The position numbers and the translations under genes were made by a program. Positions 35,719 to 44,511 of a stretch of 64,000 nucleotides of DNA are shown one piece after another; position 1 is the first letter of the stretch, and every line of letters begins with the position of its first letter. The stretch lies in assembly GCF_015353075.1 (NCBI RefSeq), contig NZ_CP064188.1, forward strand, positions 62,001-126,000, written 5' to 3'. Source of the stretch: Rhizobium sp. 007. GTDB taxonomy: Bacteria; Pseudomonadota; Alphaproteobacteria; Rhizobiales; Rhizobiaceae. The notes beneath the pieces were generated by a model. The model did no database searches. It worked only from the letters and a program-made list of their open reading frames with translations, and was not told where the DNA came from.

Positions 35719-36774
35719 TCAGCGTATCCAGGCGTTCCAGCGCTCCAGCAGCAAGGCGGCATTGGTGTTGATCCACGTGGCATCCGGGATGACGATATGA
35801 TCCCGGATGTCTTCCTCGCTCGGAAGCGCTGCACGGGCCGCCGGCGACATCGCCGCGATCGCCTTGCTGCTTGGCGGCGTGCACAGTAGCTCCTCGCAGA
35901 CGCGCGCCTGCGCGTCCGGACTGTTCAGCCAGAAGGCGATCAGCATCAGGGCATTTTCCTTATTTGGCGCTCCCTTGATGACGGTCAGACGATCGCCGAC
36001 CAGGAAGGACGCTTGATTGGACCAGCCGATGGCGCGCCCCTCGGCCTTCAACGCATTGGCTCGCGTCAGCCAGATCTGGCCGATGCTGTAGTCGCCGTTG
36101 CGGAAGCCCTGCACACTTTGGTCGCCGGTCTTCCACCAGACGGAGATGTCGCCGCGAATGGTTTCAAGCTTGGCGAGCGCCCGATCGATATCGAGCGGGA
36201 AGAGCCTCTCCCGCGCGACACCGTCGGCAAGCAGGGCAGCCGCCATAACGCGCCAGGGATCGTCGAAATTCGGAAAAGCCCGCCCGCCCGGAAAGCGTTT
36301 CGTGTCCCACATGTCCGCCCATGTCGTCGGTGCTCCATCGGGGAACGCGTCGGATTTATAGGCCATCAACGTTGCCGTCGAAAACAGCCTGGCGCCGGCA
36401 CCGATGCAGGCGTCCTCAACGAGGTCCGGCCGGTCCTTGAACGCCTCGCAGAACACAGCGAGGTCTTCCGATGTCGCCTTGTGATTGTCGGAATCCGCCT
36501 GGATTTCCCCGTCGGGATAAAGATCCCAGGTCACATTGCCGGTTTTGACCATGGCCGTTGCCTTGGCGCGCATCTCGGCATTGGTCGCAGCCACCGAAAC
36601 GACCTTGATCCCGGTGCTCGCGGTGAACGGATCGAACCAGAACTTCCTCAGGGCAGCGTCATAAGAGCCACCCGTCGTTGCCACTACAACGCGCTCCTCA
36701 GCAAGTGCCGGCGAAACCACAGCGAACTGCAGGGCAGCCATGCAGGCTGCGATAAATGTCATTGACCTCTTCAT
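35719..36774 (-). CDS. PotD-type ABC substrate-binding protein
   Basis: The 351-residue periplasmic protein has a Sec signal (MKRSMTFIAACMAALQFAVV, ending ALAEE) and a type-II binding fold (VVVATTGGSYDAALRKFWF near the N-terminus). It resembles spermidine/putrescine and opine/iron-type solute-binding proteins. I chose ATG 36774 because GAGGA lies 5 nt upstream; a GTG at 36786 is an alternative. It is the last gene of a four-gene ABC operon transcribed toward the alpha-oxoamine synthase, with convergent 3' ends 34 bp apart. Confidence 0.88.
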   Translation of the reverse strand: MKRSMTFIAACMAALQFAVVSPALAEERVVVATTGGSYDAALRKFWFDPFTASTGIKVVSVAATNAEMRAKATAMVKTGNVTWDLYPDGEIQADSDNHKATSEDLAVFCEAFKDRPDLVEDACIGAGARLFSTATLMAYKSDAFPDGAPTTWADMWDTKRFPGGRAFPNFDDPWRVMAAALLADGVARERLFPLDIDRALAKLETIRGDISVWWKTGDQSVQGFRNGDYSIGQIWLTRANALKAEGRAIGWSNQASFLVGDRLTVIKGAPNKENALMLIAFWLNSPDAQARVCEELLCTPPSSKAIAAMSPAARAALPSEEDIRDHIVIPDATWINTNAALLLERWNAWIR

Positions 36775-36805
36775 GTCTTTCCTCACGTGATAAAAATTCG
36801 ACCGC

Positions 36806-37636
36806 CTACTCCTCCCGGCGGCCCTTCAGGAGTTCGACCGAGCCCATCAACAAAAGCGAGATTGCGACCACGAGGGTCGAGACCGCGGCGATGACGGGCG
36901 TCAGGTTGAAATCGATGTCTTCGAACATCTTCCGGCTGATCGTCTTGCCTCCTGTATCCGAGATGAAGAACGCGACCGTCGCCTCGTCGAAGGAGGCGAG
37001 GAAGGCGAAGACGGCGGCCACTGCCACGGCAGGCGCGATGTTCGGCAGGACCACGCTGAAAAATGCCCGTGTTCGCGAAGCGCCGCAGCTGAGCGCCGCA
37101 CGCTCGAGCGCCGGATCGAAACGCTCGAGTGCTGCGCTGACGGTAATCACCACATAGGGGATCGACAGGACGCAATGGGCAATCAGAAAGCCGCTGAAGT
37201 TGCCGGTAAGCCCGATCGGCGAGAAGGCGAGATAAAGCGCGACGCCGAAGACGACATGCGGAACGATCATCGGAGCCATCGCCAACGCCTTCAGAGCGTT
37301 CCGGCCGGGCAGGCTCCCGCGCACGATCGCAAGCGACGCCAGCGTGCCTGTCGCAGTCGCTGCGACAGCGGTCGAAAGCGCAATCTTCAGACTGAAGACG
37401 GTTGCTGCCTGCCAGTCCGGATCGGCCAGATAATCGAGGTACCAACGCAGCGTCAGCCCGCGGGGCGGCAACTCGATATAGGCCGTTCCGTTGAGCGACA
37501 TTGGAACGATGAGAAGCGTGGGCATCAGCAGGAAGAACAGCACGGCGCCGATTCCGACACCGCCCGCGAGCCGAACGATCGTCATGCGGAGCGGATGGCC
37601 AATGGTTTTTGCTGCAACGGATTGATCAGGCGACAC
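36806..37636 (-). CDS. PotC-type ABC permease
   Basis: The 276-residue inner-membrane permease has six helices, with the EAA-loop region ERAALSCGASRTRAFFSVVL (about residues 178-197). The GTG start lies inside the end of the preceding permease gene (11-bp overlap), so the two are coupled. Family: polyamine/opine/Fe(III)-type importers. Confidence 0.87.
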   Translation of the reverse strand: MSPDQSVAAKTIGHPLRMTIVRLAGGVGIGAVLFFLLMPTLLIVPMSLNGTAYIELPPRGLTLRWYLDYLADPDWQAATVFSLKIALSTAVAATATGTLASLAIVRGSLPGRNALKALAMAPMIVPHVVFGVALYLAFSPIGLTGNFSGFLIAHCVLSIPYVVITVSAALERFDPALERAALSCGASRTRAFFSVVLPNIAPAVAVAAVFAFLASFDEATVAFFISDTGGKTISRKMFEDIDFNLTPVIAAVSTLVVAISLLLMGSVELLKGRREE

Positions 37637-38543
37637 TGTTTATTCCTTTGCTGATCGAAAGTGCGCGGCGGAACACGAGGACGAAGAGCAGCGTTACCAG
37701 GAGCAGGACGCTCGAAAGAGCTGCTGCAAACGGCCAGTCGAGAACGACCGTCGTCTGCTGGGCAATGAGGGTCGCCATGGTCATGGCTTCCGGTCCACCG
37801 ACGAGTGCTGGAGTGATGTAAAAGCCGATCGCCAGGATGAAACACATGACGCAGCCGGCAAACACGCCGGGTAGCGAGAGCGGCAGGACGACGCGCAGGA
37901 AGGTCGCAAGCGGACCTGCGCCAAGGCTGCGGGCCGCGAGCGCATAGTCAGGGGAGATCGAGCGCAACGCATTGGCGATGGGCAGGATCATGAACGGCAT
38001 CAGCACATGCGTCATGGCCAGGATGACCGCGCCGTCGGTATAAAGCAATTTCAGCGGCGCGGCGATGAAACCGCTCTCGACCAGAAAGGCGTTGACGAGG
38101 CCGCTGCGCTGCAAGAGCACGATCCAGGCGTAGGAGCGCACGAGCACCGAGGTCCACAATGGAACGAGGACCGCCGCGGCAATGACGAGCGCCAGGCGGC
38201 CCCGCGCTTTGGACATCGCCAGAGCGACTGGATAGCCGAACATCAGGCTGAGCAGCGTGACGATAGCGGCAGTCGAGATCGTGCGCGACAAGACGCCGAG
38301 GTAAAGCGGTGTCGCAAAGATGCGCCGGTATTGCTCGAGATCCGCTGCGGCGTCGCCGAAGCTCATGATCACGAGTCGCGCAATCGGATAGAGGAAGCCG
38401 ATCGAAAACAGGACCGTCAACGGCATCAGGAGAACGAGTGTCAATATTGGTCCGTAGCGCCCGGCCGGTCTCGCTGCTCTAAGGCGTAGCGCCGGTCTGA
38501 TGAGGCGTCCAGGTGTTGGTGCGGCCGACATATCCATGCTCAC
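37626..38543 (-). CDS. PotB-type ABC permease
   Basis: The 305-residue inner-membrane permease has a hydrophilic N-terminus of about 30 residues, six helices and EAA-type loop ALAARSLGAGPLATFLRVVL. The GTG start at 38543 overlaps the ATPase stop (GTGA); internal ATGs at residues 3 and 5 are alternatives. Translational coupling along the operon is tight. Confidence 0.87.
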   Translation of the reverse strand: MSMDMSAAPTPGRLIRPALRLRAARPAGRYGPILTLVLLMPLTVLFSIGFLYPIARLVIMSFGDAAADLEQYRRIFATPLYLGVLSRTISTAAIVTLLSLMFGYPVALAMSKARGRLALVIAAAVLVPLWTSVLVRSYAWIVLLQRSGLVNAFLVESGFIAAPLKLLYTDGAVILAMTHVLMPFMILPIANALRSISPDYALAARSLGAGPLATFLRVVLPLSLPGVFAGCVMCFILAIGFYITPALVGGPEAMTMATLIAQQTTVVLDWPFAAALSSVLLLVTLLFVLVFRRALSISKGINSVA

Positions 38544-39637
38544 GACCCTTGCCTTTCGAACAGATGCAGGCTGTCTTGGTCTGCCACGATGTCGACCCGC
38601 GCGCCGGCATTGAGACCGGCCGGTTTGGTATCGACCGACGTCTGGACCTGGATGAGCGGACGGCCATCGGTCTCGGCGCGCACCAGATGCAGGTCGCAGG
38701 CTCCGGTAAAAACACTCGCTTCAAGCGTTCCGGGAATGACGTTCCTTCCGCCTTTGCCGCGTGCCGTCAGGCATAGCTTTTCCGGGCGCATGGCAAGCTT
38801 CAGCCGCGCGCCTGGACGGATCGTGCCGTTGACGCTGCTTGCCTGCAGCACGACGGTCTCGCCAAGCCTCACCGCATGAAAACCCTCATGAAGGCCAAGA
38901 TAGATCCCCTCGGCAAAGCTCATTCGGCCGATGAAATCGGCAACGAATGCGGTTTGCGGCTGCCGGTAAAGCGTTGCAGGGCTTCCCACCTGGACAATCT
39001 CGCCGGCAGCCATGACGGCGACCCGATCCGACATGGTGAGCGCCTCCTCCTGATCGTGCGTGACATAGATCACCGTCGCCCCAAGGCGTTGCTGAAGCTG
39101 CTTGATCTCCAACTGCATGGCCTCTCGCAGCTTCTTGTCGAGCGCGCCGAGCGGCTCGTCCATGAGGAGCACCGGTGGCTCGAAGACGATGGCACGGGCA
39201 ACCGCGACGCGCTGCTGCTGGCCGCCTGACAGTTGATGGGGATAGCGGCGAGCAAGGTCACCGAGCTGCACGAGTTCGAGCGTCTCGGCCACCTTGCGCT
39301 CCCGTTCGTTTCGCGGCAGGTGGCGCATCTTCAGCGGAAAGGCGATGTTTTCGGCAACAGTCATGTGCGGAAAAAGCGCGTAGCGCTGGAACACCATGCC
39401 TATGTCGCGCCGGTTAGGCGCGAGCTGCGTGACGTCCCGCCCGCCGATGACGATGCGCCCGGCGCTTGGCGTCTCAAAACCGGCTATCATGGTCAGAAGC
39501 GTCGTCTTTCCCGAGCCCGATGGCCCGAGGATCGAAACGAATTCGCCAGCTTCGACCTCAAGCGTCACGCTTCGGACCGCGGTATGGGCGCCATACTGCT
39601 TGCATGCGCCGTCGATGAGTATGGGGGCACCGATCAA
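38540..39637 (-). CDS. PotA-type ABC transporter ATPase
   Basis: The 365-residue ATPase starts at TTG 39637, which has GGAGGAG 5 nt upstream; the longer open frame to 39754 would cross the divergent promoter. Walker A GPSGSGKTT (38-46), signature LSGGQQQRVA, Walker B PVLLMDEPLGALD and switch His in YVTHDQEEALT are intact, with a C-terminal TOBE domain. It is the first gene of the operon and divergent from the GntR regulator gene. Confidence 0.9.
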   Translation of the reverse strand: MIGAPILIDGACKQYGAHTAVRSVTLEVEAGEFVSILGPSGSGKTTLLTMIAGFETPSAGRIVIGGRDVTQLAPNRRDIGMVFQRYALFPHMTVAENIAFPLKMRHLPRNERERKVAETLELVQLGDLARRYPHQLSGGQQQRVAVARAIVFEPPVLLMDEPLGALDKKLREAMQLEIKQLQQRLGATVIYVTHDQEEALTMSDRVAVMAAGEIVQVGSPATLYRQPQTAFVADFIGRMSFAEGIYLGLHEGFHAVRLGETVVLQASSVNGTIRPGARLKLAMRPEKLCLTARGKGGRNVIPGTLEASVFTGACDLHLVRAETDGRPLIQVQTSVDTKPAGLNAGARVDIVADQDSLHLFERQGS

Positions 39638-39761
39638 GTTTTCTCCTCCTACTTGAGCCGTCCGTACGGTCTGAAGACATGGCTTTGCCGCTCCGGCGGC
39701 GGGTCTTTCCAAGCACGCGCGCCGCAATCTCCGCCTAGCGTTGCGAATGTTCACAATCTCG

Positions 39762-39818
39762 TTATGCTGTTACATTAAACCGTAATATTCCTGTAATATG
39801 TGTTTTGTTGCAACAAAA
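39762..39818. promoter_or_regulatory. Operator cluster between ABC operon and gntR-type gene
   Basis: The 213-bp divergent region contains TTATGCTGTTACATTA (39762-39777), a variant of the TTATGTTGTAACATAA motif. It also has two GTATAT-like direct repeats GTAATAT (39782-39788 and 39793-39799, 11 bp apart) and the 16-bp perfect palindrome TTTTGTTGCAACAAAA (39803-39818). GntR/FCD autoregulation at one of these is likely (inference). Confidence 0.6.
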
Positions 39819-39850
39819 ACGCGGCATGTCAATGCTGGGGGGGAGAAAAA

Positions 39851-40561
39851 ATGGACGAAAGTACAACTGCGAGTGCTTCTGGTGCGGAAGGCCACCAGGG
39901 GCGGCTCAGCGATTATGTCTATGAATCGCTCAAGGATCAGCTCACCCGAGGCGCTTACAGCCCCGGCAAGAAGCTGCCGATCCGCACTGTCGCCGAGACA
40001 TTGGGCGTCGGGTCTACTCCGGCGCGCGAAGCGATCAATCGACTGGTCTTCGAAGGCGCCTTGGTGATGTCGGGTCCGAAGACCGTCATCGTTCCCTATC
40101 TCGATCTTGCGGGGCTTTATGAGGTGACGCAGATGCGGCTTGCCCTCGAGGGGCTTGCGGCCGAAAAAGGTGCCGCCAGCGCAACCGACGAAACCGTCGA
40201 AACTCTTTTGAAATTACAGGAGAAAATCAGTCTTTCCCTCGACGAGAAGCGCTACAGGGATGCGCTACACGTCAATAAAGAGTTTCATTTTACCATCTAT
40301 CGTCTTTGTGGCATGCCGCATCTTCTCTCGACGATCGAAGCTTTATGGCTGCGTGTCGGATCATCCTTCCACGATCTCTATCCGGAATTTGCCGAGCAGC
40401 GATACGGCGTCCACAACCACATGGTCGCCATCGAGGCGCTGGCCGAGGGTGAGGCGTCTTTCGTGCGAGCGGCCATGGAAAATGACATTCGCGACGGCTA
40501 CAGGCGCCTCAAGAAGGCGGCCATGTCGCGCGTCGGACATCGCGCTGCGCCGTCCGGTTGA
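39851..40561 (+). CDS. GntR-family regulator with FCD domain
   Basis: The 236-residue regulator has an N-terminal winged helix (about 18-85; IRTVAETLGVGSTPAREAIN) and an FCD ligand-binding domain (about 95-225) with an NKEFHF segment that supplies metal/ligand-binding His. The chosen ATG at 39851 follows GGGAG by 6 nt. It sits between the ABC operon (divergent) and the aminotransferase operon (downstream), where shared TGTAACA sites occur. Effectors of FCD regulators are usually organic or amino acids of the controlled pathway. Confidence 0.9.
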   Translation: MDESTTASASGAEGHQGRLSDYVYESLKDQLTRGAYSPGKKLPIRTVAETLGVGSTPAREAINRLVFEGALVMSGPKTVIVPYLDLAGLYEVTQMRLALEGLAAEKGAASATDETVETLLKLQEKISLSLDEKRYRDALHVNKEFHFTIYRLCGMPHLLSTIEALWLRVGSSFHDLYPEFAEQRYGVHNHMVAIEALAEGEASFVRAAMENDIRDGYRRLKKAAMSRVGHRAAPSG

Positions 40562-40597
40562 TCTTTTTTGTTGCATCTCCTTCGCCATTGTGATTTT

Positions 40598-40610
40598 TGT
40601 TGTAACATAA
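40598..40610. promoter_or_regulatory. Operator-like motif TGTTGTAACATAA
   Basis: Thirteen bases are identical to part of the inverted repeat at 33464-33479. The motif sits 41 bp before the aminotransferase ATG, where bound regulator would block the promoter. Confidence 0.6.
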
Positions 40611-40650
40611 TTGCAATGTTCGGACGCACGGTGCGTCCCGGAGGAAGAAG

Positions 40651-42012
40651 ATGCTTCATACACGTGACATTTCCGGGGACCGGCCGCTGTCGCGCGCCCG
40701 GTCCCATCATTTTTTCAACAGAGGGCGGAAAATCTTTCCCTCGGGCGTGACGCGGGTGACCGTCGAGCGTCAACCGGTGCCGCTCTACATTGCCCGCGGC
40801 GAAGGGGCTTATGTGCTCGACGTCGACGGCAACCGGTTCTTGGATCTCAACAACAATTTTACGACGTTGATCCACGGCCACGGTTTCCTGCCCGTCGCCG
40901 ACGCCGTTGCCGACCTCCTTCACCGCGGAACCTGCTTTTCCAATCCGACGGAACACGAAATCGCCCTTGCCGAACTCCTCTCCGAGCGCATTCCGGCGAT
41001 CGAACACGTTCGCTTCGTCAACAGCGGGACGGAAGCCGTAATGTTTGCGATCAAGGCGGCGCGTGCCTTTACGGGCCGGACCGGCATCGTCCGCGTCGAG
41101 GGCGCCTATCATGGCGCCTATGACTGGGCCGAGGCCGGTCAGTCGAGTTCACCGACACGTTGGGGGGACGGGTCGAGACCCGATGCGATTCCCGCCTATC
41201 GCGGGACGCCCCCGTCGGTCGCCGACGATGTTGCCGTCATTCGCTTCAATGATGTCGAGGGCGTCGAACGGCGAATGGCGGACGTTGGCGCAAGAACGGC
41301 CTGCGTCCTTATCGATCCCATGCCGAGCCGCGCGGGGCTGATCGAGCCGAAGGCGGATTTCCTGGAGGCGTTGCAGGCTGCCGCGCGCAAGCATGGCGTT
41401 CTCCTCGTCGCCGATGAAGTGCTCAATCTGCGGCAGTCCTATCGCGGCGCCTCGGCCCGCTATGGCCTTGAACCGGATCTGATTGCCTGCGGCAAGATCA
41501 TCGGCGGCGGCTTTCCAGTAGGCGCTGTCGGTGGACGGGCAAACGTCATGAGCGTTTTCGCCAACGACAAGGGAAAGCCGCTCCTGCCGCAGGGCGGAAC
41601 ATTTTCGGCAAACCCCGTGTCGATGGTGGCCGGCCGTGTTGCGATGGAGGCGATGACCGAGGACGCCTTCGACGGTCTGGAGCGCCTTGGTGATCACGTC
41701 CGGTCCGGATTGCAGGACGCAATCGATCGCACCGGCGCGCCCTTCAGCGTCAGCGGTGCCGCCTCCTTGTTTCGCATCCATCCGAAGAAGCAGGTGCCCA
41801 GCGACTATCGAAGCGGCTATCCGACACAGGCCGAAAACGACATCAATACCGCGCTTTCCGATTGTTTCCTTCACCGCGGCATCCTGCTGCCGAACGGCGC
41901 CGCCGCCTGCCTGTCGACCGCAATGACGGCCTACGACGCCGATGCGGTCGTCACGACCTTCTCCGACTTCCTCTCGACCCCTGCCGCTCAAGAATTCGAG
42001 GCCTCCCGATGA
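40651..42012 (+). CDS. Class-III aminotransferase (HemL-like)
   Basis: The 453-residue PLP enzyme resembles glutamate-1-semialdehyde aminomutase and related omega-aminotransferases. Motifs: NSGTEAVMFAIKAAR (phosphate-binding loop, 125-138), YHGAYDW (153-159), D255 in VADEVLN (pyridine N) and PLP lysine K282 in CGKIIGGGFPVGA. A perfect GGAGGAAGAAG precedes the ATG. The fold alone does not show the substrate. Its stop overlaps the start of the ThDP enzyme (ATGA). Probably uses an amino donor delivered by, or related to, the ABC importer's ligand (inference). Confidence 0.87.
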   Translation: MLHTRDISGDRPLSRARSHHFFNRGRKIFPSGVTRVTVERQPVPLYIARGEGAYVLDVDGNRFLDLNNNFTTLIHGHGFLPVADAVADLLHRGTCFSNPTEHEIALAELLSERIPAIEHVRFVNSGTEAVMFAIKAARAFTGRTGIVRVEGAYHGAYDWAEAGQSSSPTRWGDGSRPDAIPAYRGTPPSVADDVAVIRFNDVEGVERRMADVGARTACVLIDPMPSRAGLIEPKADFLEALQAAARKHGVLLVADEVLNLRQSYRGASARYGLEPDLIACGKIIGGGFPVGAVGGRANVMSVFANDKGKPLLPQGGTFSANPVSMVAGRVAMEAMTEDAFDGLERLGDHVRSGLQDAIDRTGAPFSVSGAASLFRIHPKKQVPSDYRSGYPTQAENDINTALSDCFLHRGILLPNGAAACLSTAMTAYDADAVVTTFSDFLSTPAAQEFEASR

Positions 42013-43724
42013 CACATTCCCCTGACATGTTGACAGTCGCGGAGCGTATTGCGCTCAGCTTGAAGCGGCACGACGTTTCAATGATCTTTGCCCAAAGCCT
42101 TCCGTCCGCCGTCATTCTCGCAGCCGAGGCGATCGGCATCCGGCAGGTTGCCTACCGGCAGGAAAACATGGGCGGCACGATGGCCGATGGCTATGCGCGG
42201 CGGTCGGGAAAGGTCGGGGTCGTCGCCGCCCAGAACGGTCCGGCGGCAACACTTCTCGTTCCGCCGCTCGCCGAAGCCCTGAAGGCCTCCGTGCCGATCG
42301 TTGCCCTCGTTCAGGACGTCGAACGGGATCAGGCGGATCGCAACGCGTTCCAGGAACTCGACCATCTGGCGCTCTTCCAGTCCTGCACAAAATGGGTGAG
42401 AAAGGTGATCGTTCCCGAACGCATCGACGACTATATCGACGCCGCGTTTACCGCCGCGGTATCGGGGCGGCCGGGGCCTGTCACCCTGCTGCTTCCCGCC
42501 GACCTCCTGCGCGCAAAGATCGAGGAGCCGGTGCTGCGCCGGTCGGTGAGCTTGGGACGATGGCCGCTTGACCGCAACCGTCCGGCGGACACAGATATCG
42601 CGCGGGCCGCGGCAATGATCGCCGCGGCACGGGCGCCCGTCGTCATCGCCGGCGGCGGCGTGCATGCGAGCCGCGCCGCTCCGTCGCTCGCAAAGCTCCA
42701 GGAGGAAGCATGCCTTCCCGTTCTCACGACCAATATGGGCAAGGGGGCCGTCGACGAACATCATCCATTATCGGCTGGTGTCCTGGGCGCGCTGGTCGGT
42801 CCGAATTCGCTCGGCCGCCATACGCTTGCCCTTGTCCAGGAGGCGGATGTCGTTCTCCTCATCGGAACGAGAACCAATCAGAACGGCACCGACAGTTGGC
42901 GTCAGATTAACCCAGCCTCGACCGTCATCCATATCGACGTCGACCCTTCGGAAATCGGACGCACCTATGAAGCCGTCAGGCTAGCAGGTGATGCGGCCGA
43001 GACCATTGACACGTTACGGGCAGCCCTTGCGACGCGCGATCTGTCGAAACGTCACGCCGCGCGTGCGGAACTGGTCGAACGCATCGCCAATTGCTGGGCG
43101 ATGTTTGACGCCGAACGGCAACGCGTCAGTCATTCAGGTGCAACTCCGATCCGGCCGGAACGGATCATGCGCGAGCTGCAATCGCAATTGACAGCAGATA
43201 CGACGGTCGTCGCAGACGCGAGCTACTCCTCAATGTGGGTTGCAGGACAGCTCCGGTCGCTTTCAGCCGGGATGCGGTTTTTGACGCCGCGCGGTCTTGC
43301 GGGCCTCGGTTGGGGATTGCCGCTTGCGCTGGGCGCAAAGCTTGCCGATCCGGACAAGCCTGTTGTCGTCTTCGTCGGCGACGGCGGTTTTGCCCACAGC
43401 TGGGCCGAGCTCGAGACAATGGTCCGAAGCAACATCCCTGTGCTGATCATCGTTCTCAACAACGGCATCCTGGGGTTTCAGCGCGATGCAGAGACCGTAA
43501 AGTTCGGACGCTTCACCAGCGCCTGCCATTTTGTCGATGTCGATCACAGCCAAATCGCTGCAGCGTGCGGATGCCCGGCCGTCCGTGTCAGCGTCGCCGA
43601 CGGGCTTGCCGACCATATCCGCACGGGGCTATCCGGCAATAAACCCTTGATGATCGAGGTCTTGACCGATCCCGAGGCCCATCCGCCGCTGTCACTTTTT
43701 GCCGCAATGGACGAGGCGGCATGA
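42009..43724 (+). CDS. Thiamine-diphosphate enzyme, acetolactate-synthase-like
   Basis: The 571-residue protein has the three domains of the acetolactate synthase/benzoylformate decarboxylase family. These are an N-terminal PYR domain with catalytic E52 (RQENMGGTMADGY), a middle domain and a C-terminal PP domain with GDGG (457-460) and NN (484-485) for ThDP-Mg binding. Not recognisably true IlvB: it lacks a neighbouring small subunit. Possible chemistries are decarboxylation of a 2-oxo acid or carboligation to an acyloin. Coupled by ATGA overlaps to the genes on both sides. Confidence 0.85.
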   Translation: MTHSPDMLTVAERIALSLKRHDVSMIFAQSLPSAVILAAEAIGIRQVAYRQENMGGTMADGYARRSGKVGVVAAQNGPAATLLVPPLAEALKASVPIVALVQDVERDQADRNAFQELDHLALFQSCTKWVRKVIVPERIDDYIDAAFTAAVSGRPGPVTLLLPADLLRAKIEEPVLRRSVSLGRWPLDRNRPADTDIARAAAMIAAARAPVVIAGGGVHASRAAPSLAKLQEEACLPVLTTNMGKGAVDEHHPLSAGVLGALVGPNSLGRHTLALVQEADVVLLIGTRTNQNGTDSWRQINPASTVIHIDVDPSEIGRTYEAVRLAGDAAETIDTLRAALATRDLSKRHAARAELVERIANCWAMFDAERQRVSHSGATPIRPERIMRELQSQLTADTTVVADASYSSMWVAGQLRSLSAGMRFLTPRGLAGLGWGLPLALGAKLADPDKPVVVFVGDGGFAHSWAELETMVRSNIPVLIIVLNNGILGFQRDAETVKFGRFTSACHFVDVDHSQIAAACGCPAVRVSVADGLADHIRTGLSGNKPLMIEVLTDPEAHPPLSLFAAMDEAA

Positions 43725-44497
43725 GCACCGGCGGGACGGGGCGGGTTGCCGTCATCAGCGGCGGGACCACTGGCATCGGCCTTGCAACTGCCCGTCGGCT
43801 CCTGAGGGGCGGCTATCGCGTAGGCGTTTTCGGGCACAGCGCCGAGAGCGTCGAGCAAGCCGGCGCCAGTCTTGCCGAGAGCGTCGAAGCGGGTCGCGCT
43901 GTCGCCTCGCAGGTCGACCTTCGCAAGCCCGAAGCCATTCAGAGCTTCTTCAATGACATCCGTGCTCGCTTTGGTGCGCCGTCGGTCCTGGTCTGCTGCG
44001 CCGGGGTCTCACCGAAAGGCAACAATGGCCCGTCACTGGTAAGTACCATTCCGCTCGGGGAATGGGATGACGTGCTTTCCATCAATCTGACAGGTGCTAT
44101 GCTGTGCTGCCAGTACGTTTTGCCCGATATGCAGAACAACCGGTTCGGGCGCATCATCTTCGTAGGATCGCTCGCTGGCCGGACGCGACCATTGATTGCC
44201 GGGCCGGCCTATGCGGTCTCGAAGGCAGCCCTTGCCGGATTGTCACGTTCGCTTGTAACCCAATACGGGCGCTTCGGTATCACCGCCAATGTTGTTGCGC
44301 CCGGCCGAATTCTGACCGGAATGACGGGTCCGGCTTCAAGCGATACCAATCGTGAGGCAATTACGCGAATTCCGGCCGGCCGCTTGGGGACAACCGACGA
44401 GGTCTCGGCCGCCATCGTGTTTCTCGCATCCGACGAGGCAGGCTTCGTCAATGGCGCGATACTCGACGTCAATGGCGGCGAGTTTACGCCAAGCTGA
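43721..44497 (+). CDS. Short-chain dehydrogenase/reductase
   Basis: The 258-residue SDR has the cofactor glycine motif SGGTTGIG (13-20), CAG in strand 4 (93-95) and the catalytic set S150, Y164, K168 (YAVSK). Ends in NGAILDVNGGEF, the usual SDR C-terminus. It is FabG-like by sequence but operon context suggests reduction or oxidation of a ketone/alcohol made by the ThDP enzyme or alpha-oxoamine synthase. It overlaps the ThDP gene by four bases; 14 bp separate it from the second regulator. Confidence 0.88.
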   Translation: MSTGGTGRVAVISGGTTGIGLATARRLLRGGYRVGVFGHSAESVEQAGASLAESVEAGRAVASQVDLRKPEAIQSFFNDIRARFGAPSVLVCCAGVSPKGNNGPSLVSTIPLGEWDDVLSINLTGAMLCCQYVLPDMQNNRFGRIIFVGSLAGRTRPLIAGPAYAVSKAALAGLSRSLVTQYGRFGITANVVAPGRILTGMTGPASSDTNREAITRIPAGRLGTTDEVSAAIVFLASDEAGFVNGAILDVNGGEFTPS

Positions 44498-44511
44498 GAG
44501 GAGGGGCTGCG

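Noticed and set aside
33464..40610. CRISPR-like or transposon-end interpretation of the recurring TGTAACA motif
   Set aside because: The copies are few, unevenly spaced and all in promoter positions, which fits operators rather than an array or element ends.
42009..43724. Assignment of the ThDP enzyme as sulfoacetaldehyde acetyltransferase (taurine route)
   Set aside because: The adjacent aminotransferase is HemL-like rather than taurine-pyruvate type, no phosphotransacetylase is present, and no Xsc-specific motif was recognised.
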